Part shown: piece by piece, positions 1 through 11,029 of the stretch
Position numbering within the stretch: the stretch's first letter is position 1
Layout of the letters: every line of letters starts with the position of its first letter
From: Fistularia commersonii
Lineage: Eukaryota > Chordata > Actinopteri > Syngnathiformes > Fistulariidae
DNA: 64,000 nucleotides
Assembly: GCA_037954325.1 (NCBI GenBank)
Contig: JBBMNZ010000014.1
Span: 16,693,956 to 16,757,955 of the forward strand
Direction of reading: 5' to 3'
Program-made: the position numbers and the translations under genes
The notes under the pieces: model-generated
The model's database searches: none
Told to the model about the DNA's origin: nothing
The model's input: the letters and a program-made list of their open reading frames with translations, nothing else

Positions 1-302
1 TGTTTTTATCCTCAGGTCATGAATGAAACCTTGAATCTGCGGCAGTCTGGATGCTGATTTTCCACGTTTCACTTCACCCAATTTATTCTCTCTGAAAAAG
101 GAGCATATAGAACTTTTTTTTATCTTGCTCATTGTTTCTTCAAATAATGAAGAATGAATTCTTTTATTCAAATAATAATATCTCCTCTCCATGATGGTCT
201 TAGGCTCATACTTGGCTCATGGTCAGCTACTCACTGTTATCCTGAATAATTTACTCATTGTACTTTAAAACAAATGCAGCATAGTTCTGGCAAAACCACA
301 GG

Positions 303-580
303 ACTGCTCAAAAAATTAGAATATTGTGATGAAGTTCTTTATCTTCTGTAATGCAATTACAAAAACAGAAATGTCATACACTCTGGATTCATAACAGATC
401 AACTGAAATATTGCAAGCCTTTTATTATTTTGATATTGCTTATTGTGGCTTGCATCTCAAGAAAACTCAAAAATCCTATCTCAAAATATTAGAATATCAT
501 GAAAAAGTAATTTTCGTTTTTTTAACTGCATTACAGAAGATAAAGACCTTTATCACAATATTCCAATTTTCTGAGACAGT
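303..580. mobile_element. Hairpin-type non-autonomous DNA transposon (MITE)
   Basis: The two ends are long imperfect inverted repeats of about 50 bp. The left end (about 303-357) reads ACTG-CTCAAAAAATTAGAATA onward, and the right end (about 525-580) is its reverse complement with a handful of mismatches, both running into a shared CATTACAGAAGAT-type block. A further copy of the subterminal TTAGAATAT motif lies at about 488-498. No coding capacity is visible. The same terminal motif is widespread in fish genomes, but I cannot assign a superfamily or see a clear target-site duplication. Confidence 0.7.
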
Positions 581-2452
581 CCCGTAAGCCGATTTTCATG
601 ATCCTGAGAGTTAGTGAGACGGGAAGATGCCCTTCTCTTCTCCTTGCTTCGAGGTTGAGTCCCCAACCCCAACCCTTCGGCCCCATCCCCTGAGCATGCC
701 TTGCTAATTAGCTTAGGGACAAATGTGACAAGTTTGAGCAAGGCAAGTCTTACCTTACCTCCACCAAAAGTTTTTAAATATATGTTATGAAACTCCAAAT
801 CACTTTTCTGTTCAGATTATAACTTTAAAATTTCACACATCACAAAGCACTGAGTAATTTCATGATATTTTACTCTTAATTGATAGTTATTTTTTATCAG
901 TTTACTTCAAATATATAACAATTCTCATTTGACAGAATTTGAAATCACCTCTACTTCTGCCCAGGCAGCCTTTACTGTACGGCAACCAGAAAATATTCGG
1001 GTTTATTGATATCTAATCAATTAATGCATCAAGAGAATAAAGCATATGATATGCATTTATGGGTACATCAGTATGTAAAAAAAAAAAAAAAAAATCTACC
1101 GGTACCAAATGCTCTTTATGATCCTGATTTAAGAGGAATATTATGTCCGGATTGGATGGATACACTCCATTCAAATTATTATTATTAATGTGAAGTTGTG
1201 ACTCAGAATGTCAAGATGTTCAGCTTCGCTACGTGATGAAGGGTGAAGGGTGCTTCAAAAAGCCAGGTAAAATGTTAAGAATCTATCCAATGTTATAAGC
1301 TTCTCGCTGTGGGATTGCAACTCCCCTCGGAGAAGGCGCTGGACCCCCCTCCGCCTCTTGGGTTCCATATGGGGGCATCGGTTGTGTTGGTTTGTGAATT
1401 TTGAGTTTGGAGACTGAATCTCCAGCAGCAGCAACAACAAGCTGATGTAACACTTGGACACTCAGCACTCAGCAGAAAGCACTGATAAAGACATGCATTT
1501 AGATTGATAATCCGCTTTTTTCATTAAATGAATAGGAGTCCATAGTACAGACAGTATAAGTACATACAGGGGATCCTTAAATTACGCCAAAGAGCCATTC
1601 CCACAGATCAACATTAGGCGTTTAAGTCACTTACCCAATCTAAAACATTATGTCTATGTCTATGTCAAATAAACAGAACAAGGCCATAAGAAAATGAAAG
1701 GGAGAACATAATTATACAGAAATATTACAAAAATGAAACTGTAATCAAACTGTGTTACAGGTTAAGTTCAGCGTGCGGTCAATGTTTGTTGGGTTTTCTC
1801 CTTTTTTTGTTCATAAAATGATTTTTATTTCACTTATAATGCAATCCCTTTCCTTGCCTTTGACATTCTGCCATGGGAAGCATCTGCACCATCTTCTGAG
1901 CCATTTTCAAGGGTAAAAATTGCAAACAATACAAAAGAGAATGGATATTACCAAAGTATGCAGTATCCAAAGAGTGTAGGCTGGGACCCAAGTGGCATGT
2001 ATTGATATAACTTGCTCACAAACGTTCACCAGCGATATTTGAATTTTACATTGCACTGCTTTGAGATTTTTGAAATTTTTGAAATTATCTATGGGAATGC
2101 AGCCATAAAGGTGAAATACTATAAATTGAGGGTGACGCAGGTTGGTTGACGTATACACTTTGAAAAGTCTCTATAATATATAGTGAATCAAGTGTATAAA
2201 GATGGCTTCGGTTTGGAACGACAGCCAGGCAAAGGGACTTGCTCTGACTTGGGATACACCCTCCTTTATTTCTCTTTGAATTCAGGAGACACCGTTCAAA
2301 CTCCTGATTTGTCCTTTGACAAATCAAAACTGACTTTAGATCAGTTTTTTCTGTAATAGCAGTTGAAGCTTCATTGTATAAGCTTGCAACAAGCAGGGCG
2401 AGAAATCTTTCCTTTCTCTCGCTATAAAGTACTGATATGACTGATATTAATA

Positions 2453-2530
2453 TTTGTGTGCGTGTGTATGTATGTGTGTGTGTATGTGTGTGCGTGTGCG
2501 TGTGTGGTTTGTGTGTGTGTGTATGTTTTT
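2453..2530. repeat. Imperfect (GT)n microsatellite
   Basis: Alternating GT with interspersed GC and AT steps (GTGCGT, GTATGT) over roughly 75 bp. The interruptions suggest an old array. Confidence 0.9.
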
Positions 2531-3915
2531 GGTGGAGCTCAGTAGCTGGTTGTCAACTTTGACAATTATTTCCAGCAGAATTTAATACAATGCCCCCATG
2601 TCCCCACTTATTGATCTAGTTCAACCCCTTAATGTACGGGATTCTTTTTTATCCGTGTCAATAATGTCAGGAATTCAGACTTTTTTCTTTTCACAACATT
2701 GAAGTTGGCTTTTGATTTAGATTTTCTTCACCATTGTTCCTTATCGCATTCCAACTAAGTTTACCTGACGCTTTAAGCTTTTTTCTGCTCAGTGACAGAC
2801 ACGCTTAAACACAACAAGATCATCTCACTGGAGGGGAGAATACAGAGTGGGTATGAGATTTACTCACAAAGGCTTGATAACATTTCCATTCCGTAAAATA
2901 GGCAAGCGTGCACAGGAGGGCGCTCAAAGATGTTTTTCAACAACGATTAGTCGAGTGTTTAAATACCAGTCACCTGGGGCCTTTTTTTCACGTAGCTATG
3001 ATAAACATATTTCCTCACAGGTGAAGACCTCTGACTGTTCAATGCCAGCGCTTTCCTTTTTCTTCAATGCATCACTGCTGTCAATCAGCTCAATTACCGC
3101 CTGTCTGTCAAAATACCACCTGCTTCCATCATGAAAGTTGCTTTTTGCTTGCTTGTACGCTCCTGGGGTCAATGGAAAGCCTCGTATTAACATTTGACGC
3201 AGAGTCATTGTAGCTTACATGGTTGTAAATTGGACTCTTCCGGCAGACTTGGGTGCGGGCTGTGGGGGCAGCTGTTATTGTGAGCAGTGAGAAGAAAACA
3301 AACGCACAAATTAAGGTCAAAGTATGAATGAGTGCATCACAATTTGAGACTCGACATTGGAGTTTACATTCATGCAAGAGTCTGCTGTCAAATGAGGAAC
3401 AGCCAAGGCTGAACGGATGGTATGTGACCCAAAGAATGTAAATTTATGATGATACAATGGATGGATATAAAGTTTAACGATCAGACAATGCTCATATTTG
3501 GTACCCTGTTGTCTGGCTGCCTTTGTAGAAATTCAATATTTATAGCCTCATGTGTGGTTTGAAAAGCCAATGGTGGGAAATAATTTACATCAGGAGGCTT
3601 CCAGTGATATGTAAAGCAAAGCCAGGGGAAAAACATTCATCTGTATATCTCTGAATGGTTTAATGTCTCGGTTTCGAGTCCAAAAGCAGGCCAGGCATCA
3701 ATAATGAAGAGAATCTGTGACATCTGCTGCTCTTGTTTTAGGTTTGATGTGATGGAAAACAGCCAGATGGCATCCCATCCTATTCGCACACTCTCTTGGA
3801 CTCTCATTCGCGTAAAATATGAATCAAATGGGAATTTTTATGATTCTTTTTTAGATTCTTCAATAAAGTTTGAGGTCATATTTTGCTCATAGTTTATACT
3901 GCAGAAAATGGACAG

Positions 3916-3916
<1 letters not shown>

Positions 3917-3957
<41 letters not shown>

Positions 3958-3971
3958 ACACACACACACAC
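3917..3971. repeat. (CA)n microsatellite
   Basis: Nearly pure CA dinucleotides for about 54 bp with one CTCA interruption. A complementary GT array lies 100 bp downstream. Confidence 0.95.
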
Positions 3972-4069
3972 CCATGGCCAGTGCAGTACCGCCTTGTTGC
4001 CCCAGTGGGGCACGTTGTGATATCATATTCATATTCAGTGGCTAATCAGGGTTGTTTGTTCCATTCATG

Positions 4070-4109
4070 AATGTGTGTGTGTGTGTGTGTATGTGTGCGT
4101 GTGTGTGAA
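4070..4109. repeat. (GT)n microsatellite
   Basis: About 40 bp of GT with single interruptions, followed by a purine-rich GAGAGAGGAGAGG tract. It is complementary to the CA array at 3917-3971. Confidence 0.9.
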
Positions 4110-4139
4110 AGAGAGAGGAGAGGGGGAAGGACAGAGCGA

Positions 4140-4260
4140 GATAAATCAGATATATCTTTATTGTCCATCCAAGAGGGAATTTCTCTGCAACTCCCCAAAT
4201 GCAGTAAACAAAAACAATGATAAAGGGAAAGAAAAAAGTGGCTGATGAATGCAATAAGAT
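4140..4260 (-). mobile_element. Possible 3' end fragment of a non-LTR retrotransposon
   Basis: On the minus strand the segment reads as a 3' tail of the fish LINE type: GGAATTTCTC... and ATCTTTATTGTCC on the plus strand correspond to an ...AATAAAGAT terminus. No coding sequence remains. This rests on tail similarity only. Confidence 0.35.
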
Positions 4261-7019
4261 CCCCTGCAGGCTGAGCTTGGCTTGGTAAAAGAGGAGAAGG
4301 TTGCTGCAGACAAACTCCTGTATGTATTTTCATGACATTTTGTTCTTTTGTGGCTATGAGTTTTGCTGCCTGGGCTATAAAGGCAAACTTTAGAACTCCC
4401 TTCCTGCTTGGTGTAAGTGATACATTTTCATAAACATAAAATATTTTGTCTGATCAGGTCATAGTAATTTCTTGTGGAAACATGTTTCCACCTAAATCAA
4501 ATCAATTCACCCTTTTACTGACAACCTCATCCGAGGTTAAAAGCTTTTTTGTAATATTTAAAATATTTACTTTTTACTTGATATTTAAAAACCCGCTGAC
4601 AGGCTCTTATTATTTTTGCTCGGTGTGAGTTATCTGAATATATATTCCACATTTGTCCCTGTAATAGATGAAACTTTTGGGGCAAAATTTACAACCTCCT
4701 AAAAAGAGAGAGCTGATGGAAAATAATTAAATCTGTCCGTTTAGTGTGGATAAGATCTCGGTGCTGGGGCCACCAGGCCCACCGGGGCTTTTGATTTAAC
4801 ACGCGCACTGGCTTTCTTTGCTCTGTTGGTTGGCCTGTCTGCTCCGGCTTGGCAGAATTTGCATACCATTTGATACCGAGATGCCCCTCTGTTCATTCCT
4901 TTGTCACTAACAATTGCTTATTTTAAGGTATTTAAGACAGTTCCTTGAACTAACAATGAAAAAGCCAGCAGCCAGCGACCGTGAGGGTGGTTGTGAATTC
5001 ATGGGTGTATTCAGCGGTGCTGACATGTTGCTCCCTGCTGAGGGCTGATGGATGGGGGTCGTTTACTCCAATTCATCAGCACACCATCCAGCAAGCAGAA
5101 TTTATCGAATGACACCTCATAGGTGTTTTTCGTTTCATTGGCGGATTGATACACGCCGGCGGAATCTTTACAAGAAGAATGATACATTTGTCAATGTCGC
5201 CGTTCGATGACAAACCATGGCTGGGGCCTAAATTGAAATGAGGCAAGCTTTCTTTTTTTATTTAAATCTCCTCTAATCAATTCTTTTTCAGCAGCAGCCT
5301 GTAGATGCTGACAGTGGTGCTGTGAGCTCTTATTTATACTCATCACCCTCTGTTTTTCATCCTCCACCACAAACTGGCTTAAATTATAGTATCAGCTATT
5401 TTCACATCACGTCTTCACTTTGTACTCAGCGATGAAAAGAAATCCAGCAAATCATGTGACATACTGAACAAGCAGTACTTTAAACATCCACAGTAATTGT
5501 ACTTGTTTCATCAATGATATCAGGTTAAGTGTTGCAGTGCATTTATGATCTTTGGCTCTATGAATGTAATGTCATCTCATTTCATCCTGTCAGAGATTTA
5601 TGTCAAGGTTCCCAATATTCACTGTCGGAATTATCAGTTGGTCGCCAAGTACAGGTGTATTCTCTTGCCGAATCTGAATAAGTTACTCTGTTTGTTGACT
5701 AATTTTAGAGCAACCCATAAACATGATGGGAATTATCTAAGAGCTGAGGGTTCAAATATAAAGATATGATAATTGGGCTTGCGTTAGACCGAGCAGCCAT
5801 TTAAAGGTAGGATTATTTACAGACACCATGTTAAATGTTAAAACAGATAATTGAATATCCCCACAGCATGCAAAATTCATCAAAACAACACATTTAACTT
5901 GATTACACTGTCTTCATGATATTGTTTGTTTGCCATTTGCTTGAAATATGACTGCAAGTGTTACATTATTTATTCATTTATTACTCTACATCAGACTCAA
6001 GGCATCACCAAGAGTCAGCAAGACGGTATGGGTACATCCCGATATCACTCCCATGTTTCCCACTGATTTGTCAGAACAAGACTCACCAAAAACCTCAAGA
6101 ACCTTTAAATATTAAGCGACACGATGTTTGTGGCTTCAGAGGCAACTGAACTGAAAATGCACTCATTGCTGTAGAACACATCAAAGACCATTAGCGAGAT
6201 GTTCCTCTGTTTTTTTTCCTTTTTAATTTTAGTTTTTGTACAGCTTCTTTTTCTTCCCTTGGTAGTTCCTTTTTCTCTTGTGTGGCCATTCAACAGAATT
6301 CACTTATTTGTTGTTCCTAAACAGATCACAAGTATTGGGTATTTTTAGAGTAATACATCACTTTATTGATTTACTCCCAGCTGAAAGCTACTCATTAAAT
6401 CATTATTGCATGACTTTGGTGTTATATAAAATGATAGGATTAGATATTCTGTCATTTAGTCTTTGTAATTCTGCCAAAAAACTCTGAACAGCTTTTACTA
6501 TTAATGAACAGAGGCCCAACCCCCTTCTTGTCCTGTGCGGTGTATGTACCAAGTTTCTTACAATGTGCAGCTGAAAATGCAGCATTGTGTTTTCAGACAG
6601 ACCACATGACCCTGAAACTACAGTTGGTTTTTAAAGCCACAGGATGTCAGACGTGCAGATGTATCACAGAGGTGTCAGGGGAAACCTTCAAATCTTGACT
6701 TGTGATTCTAAAAAGCGCTGTTATAGTTGGTAGGTCATCATTCAGTTAAGTAGGACTCTGGTTTGCCTGAATATTCTGGCTTGATTATAAAGGCATTCGG
6801 GATTAGTTTCCATGGTAACGTAACAGGAGGGCATTGGGTTTCCACAAATTCATATATTATAGAAATAAGGCCATTTAGAGATGGAGAAGCTGATCAATTG
6901 GCTGTCATTTTTTAAAATATATATATTTATATTATGTATATTATATGCATATACTGTATCTAAATAACAGAATCACTTTATTCAAAATCACACGTGGCGA
7001 TTTTTTTCATTTCGGTTTC

Positions 7020-7282
7020 TGTTTCTTTGACAGCGTAGTGGTAAAACATCTGCAGCATGGTCCTGCAGATGTTGTAAGATCTGAGCCTCCTGAGGAAGAA
7101 CAGGCGGCTCTGTTCAAAGTGCAGCCCAGTTTATTGTCCAAGTGGACACCCAGGTTCTTGTAGTTGTCCACAATGTCCACTTCTGTACCCCTGATGGTGA
7201 CCGGTTTAAGGTGGGTCCTGTGTTTCCTGAAATTCACCACTATCTTCTTTGTCTTAGTCACATTGAGCTGCAGGATATACAC
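7020..7282 (-). mobile_element. Fragment of a non-LTR retrotransposon, region just after the RT palm
   Basis: The minus strand encodes a stretch with LNVTKTK, VVNFRKHR and YKNLGVHLDNKL. These are hallmarks of the region after the reverse transcriptase YADD box in LINE ORF2 proteins of fish (N-x-x-K-T-K, then Y-L-G-V). A frame change then leads to LRRLRSYNICRTMLQMFY, the usual next block. Only about 85 codons survive with one frameshift and no endonuclease or catalytic box, so it is a dead fragment. The clade is not assigned. Confidence 0.8.
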
Positions 7283-8915
7283 AGAGGCAACACATTAAGA
7301 GATATGTTTTTACTGAAAGCAATTTCAAACATTTTTTATAATGAAATGCTTTTTGTGGCAAACTCCTGACCATGAATGTGAAGCCTTTCATGAAGCATAC
7401 TTGAATTTGAGGGAAAATTCTTGTGTTTTTCTTGCTACACAAGGATGTTGTTCTAATAATGAATGCATTATTTTTGTCATGCAGAGATATTATAAAAAGC
7501 CACCTTTAAAATATGATTGTTAATATATTAAAAAGTGCAACTATTCTAGCTGGTGTTTGCTGCAAAGGGATAACCTGTGTCTTGATATCAGCGCTCCTCA
7601 TCAGGATTAACATCCCTTTATGCATATATTTTTCTGTGACTGTCCACATTAGCAGAGGTCCTCGCTGCAGATTTGAATCAAGATTTCAGCACAGTCTCCA
7701 GCTGGAGTGCTGCTGCTCTGCAGTCCTTGGGGAAGTGGCGATTGTTCAGTGAGTCAGCAGAGTCACAGGAAGCTGAAAAGATCCGGTGGTCTTTGTAACG
7801 GGCTAAATGGAGCCAATTACTCCTGTCAAACAAACTGCTCGGCTGTGATCAGATATCTGAGAATTCAACTTCTCTCACACACACAAAGCCCTGCAGCAAT
7901 GGATTTAAAAATCCCTTGCAGTATTTTTTTTTTTTTTGCTTGTTTCACATTCATCATGAAAATAGTTGTTTTTTTTTTCAAACTAATCTGACTCCATAGT
8001 TTGTACTACTAATGTTTGTATCACCAGCAGTATACTTTTTCAAATGACATGCCACTGAAGCACTGCAGATATGCACATTAGCAATGAAGCCTACTTCAAT
8101 GCAAGCATGAGGGATTGTGAACAGTGTGTAAAGAAGATGTCTTGTAAAGGGGTGCCATTGTTTAAAAATGTTGCAATAGTAAGTAAGTGAAGCCAAAAAT
8201 GACAAAGATTGCAGTAAGAGCTGGTAGGGAAATGATCATTAGTAACTGCTTTGTCACAGATTTAAGCATTTTCTGCAAAACAAACACATCTCATGAGTCT
8301 CCACGTTGAATCTAATTGAAATTGAATATGACATTTAAATCCAAGGGACATTACAAGAAGTTAATAGTTGACTGAACAAATGGTGACGGAAGCCACACAG
8401 ATAAACCATAATTTACCAAACCAGAATCAGAGATAATTACAAAACAAACATCAACCCTTGGACAAAAGAGGACACGATATAGTGGGGTATCTTTTTGCCT
8501 CGGCTTACTGCCTTTGTGACCAAAAATGAGCAAATGATTTTGGAATGGAGAGGCACCAGGAGATCCATCTCTGTTCAAAGAACATATAATTCCGTCAGTA
8601 ATTCCAAAATCTCAGGCAATCATTGGCCATCTGTTTTTTTTTTTGTACAGGCTGCAGGCTGTGATTCTGTGTGTGAGGAAATAATATGAAGAAATGACCG
8701 AGATCATTGTGAATTCTGGCAAAATGATTTGAAAACTAGAATCTGTGATTGATTACTAAGTATAGTACATGTGTGTGCATGCGCGTGCACACACACGCAC
8801 ACATACACATACACACACCTGTGTAGTAGAGCTGCAATGGAGGCAGGATATTTAGGTTCGGAGGCCAATTTTGCTGGTGGCAGTTTTACATATCATATTC
8901 TCATTTCTCCTCAAG

Positions 8916-8918
<3 letters not shown>

Positions 8919-8999
<81 letters not shown>
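8919..8999. repeat. Long pure (GT)n microsatellite
   Basis: About 40 uninterrupted TG units. The purity suggests a young and length-variable locus. Confidence 0.98.
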
Positions 9000-9003
<4 letters not shown>

Positions 9004-9170
9004 GTTTCCCTGTTTGTGCATATGTGTGTAAGAGTGCGCATGCGTGTCTGCATGTTCATTTGAGTGTGGGCATGTGTGACTGCTGTGTCTGTGTGTGCCC
9101 ATCAGGCATTGATTTAATCCGCCTCACTGAAGTCACTCAGGCAGAATCCATTTCAGAAAACAGACAGAGG

Positions 9171-9171
<1 letters not shown>

Positions 9172-9212
<41 letters not shown>

Positions 9213-9233
9213 CACTCAAACACACAGGTGTCA
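9172..9233. repeat. (CA)n microsatellite
   Basis: About 25 CA units with CACGCA and CTCAAA interruptions near the end. It lies 170 bp from a complementary GT array. Confidence 0.95.
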
Positions 9234-10197
9234 GTAGAAGCAACTGGGTTTGATTGGGTTGTTAAGGCAGATTGGGCCTGGTGCACCACAGAATTTATTT
9301 TTGCCTCCAGTTTTAGTCCAACCTTTTCATTTTTTCAGGACAAGTCAATTTGCTACTTTTTCAGGCAATAAAATGAAGAACACAAAAGAAAAACACACAA
9401 ATGAGATTGAACACAATCATTAAAATGAAACCATCAAAAAGAACAAATACATATTTATGTGTATAATTTTGAAATAATTCCAATCATTTTATCACATTTG
9501 GTTAAACACCATGTTGGCATTTGTTAGGTTTTATTTGCATTCTATAGTTTTAAGCATCCTTTGAATCAAGGTACTTTTCCTCAAAATTTCCTTTTGCTTT
9601 TTTTGGCCCAAAACATACATTTGAAAACCAAACCTCTGAATGTACAATATATTTAATAGTTTAAGAGGAATTCAACCCTGAGTCATTTTGAGTTGCTTGC
9701 CATTCTTGTCAAACTTTTGCTTTTAATTTCAAATAACTGTCCTGCAACCCTGCCCCCCCCCCCACACACACACGCAGAGGCATGCAAGCACAGGTATGCA
9801 CACACGTATATATATATATACCCCATTAAATGGAATAACAAATTATTCATGTCATATCATATCCTTATTATTCAGAGCATTCATTATGTGTTAAAATGCA
9901 GCTCAGGATCTGCTGACAAGGACAAAGAAAAACTGCAATTTTTCCATTTCCCTCCCTCTGTGAATTTTTCATGCTCATTTCATGCTCACCTGCCACACAT
10001 GGACACACAAAAATGCATGCACACTGCTGCCTACTGTAGTTAATAATTAGCAGGACACAGCTAATGCCAGCAGTGGGATCAGCTGCTAATCTGTTCTCAT
10101 TGACTGAGCTGCGAAAGCAAATTAAGTAGCTAATGAGCGCCGTAACATCACTCAAATGACTGTGATCAATCTTCATGGACAACAGCAGACCCTCCTC

Positions 10198-10200
<3 letters not shown>

Positions 10201-10255
<55 letters not shown>

Positions 10256-10303
10256 ACACCTCACTTCACCTCACCTCACCCATACACATACACATACACA
10301 TAC
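10201..10303. repeat. (CA)n, (CACCT)n and (CACATA)n compound microsatellite
   Basis: About 26 CA units, then a short CACCT-type block and four CATACA units. Confidence 0.95.
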
Positions 10304-10652
10304 ACATCGAACACACGAGAGAGAGAAATCCTCCATCATATCATTCCTGTTATATATGGCTTATTCAGATACATTTTATTTTATGAAATAGTCCACCTTT
10401 CCTGTGTTCATTAAATAAGTCATACATTCGAACTCATGTTCACCTGACCGTTAATCACTTATCTTACCCTATTTTTATTTGCATTACAATTTGATTCTGG
10501 ACTTTTTTTAATTCATTATTATGAATCAGGTCATCCAACACCAACACATGCATGTAATAGCCCGTGTTTGCTCAGGTACCCCCAGCATCTGTTCACCCAA
10601 AACTTCCCCTGGTCACACATGAGAGAATCACAGCTTCTCTTTAATAAGCCAT

Positions 10653-10653
10653 A

Positions 10654-10704
<51 letters not shown>
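10653..10704. repeat. (CA)n microsatellite
   Basis: About 25 CA units, nearly uninterrupted. Confidence 0.95.
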
Positions 10705-10706
<2 letters not shown>

Positions 10707-11029
10707 CACCTTCAATACAAGTGAAGTTGGTGGGATTTCCAGTGGTAGCACATCCATCTCTGCAAAATTTAGCACAGCGCGATAGAGGGAGCACTTGATC
10801 AATCAAGCAGCAAAGAGACACTATGACATGCACACACATACACACACTACTACTACTTGGCTGTCCATCAATGACAGTCCTGCCTCTGCTACTTGTGAGT
10901 CTTGCTGTGGCTATAGAGTCCAATCATTGATCCACACTGTCTGCCACAGATAGAGCAAGTGAATCCACAGGCTTGGGGTATAGATATGGTGATGGCTTCA
11001 TGTCTCCTTATACATTTCTTCATCCATCT

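Larger units (their letters stand above)
581..7019. other. Gene-free stretch, mostly unique-looking sequence
   Basis: No ORF here resembles a known protein, and no splice-bounded conserved exon was recognised. It holds a poly-A run near 1078-1094, several GT/CA arrays and one possible LINE 3' end, listed separately. About 4740-5400 is free of simple repeats and retains CpG; it could be conserved non-coding DNA, but this cannot be tested here. Confidence 0.5.
7283..11029. other. Gene-free stretch rich in microsatellites
   Basis: No recognisable exon or transposon coding sequence was found. The apparent ORFs around 8770-9370 and 10150-10920 are translations of CA/GT repeats (runs of THTHTH or CVCVCV) and are not genes. 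Confidence 0.5.

Noticed and set aside
7513..7991. Overlapping open frames of 79 and 94 codons
   Set aside because: No similarity to known proteins, no splice signals with matching phase, ordinary composition.
8871..9371. 166-codon open frame
   Set aside because: Its middle is a translated GT/CA microsatellite (CVCVCV, THTHTH). No conserved flanking sequence.
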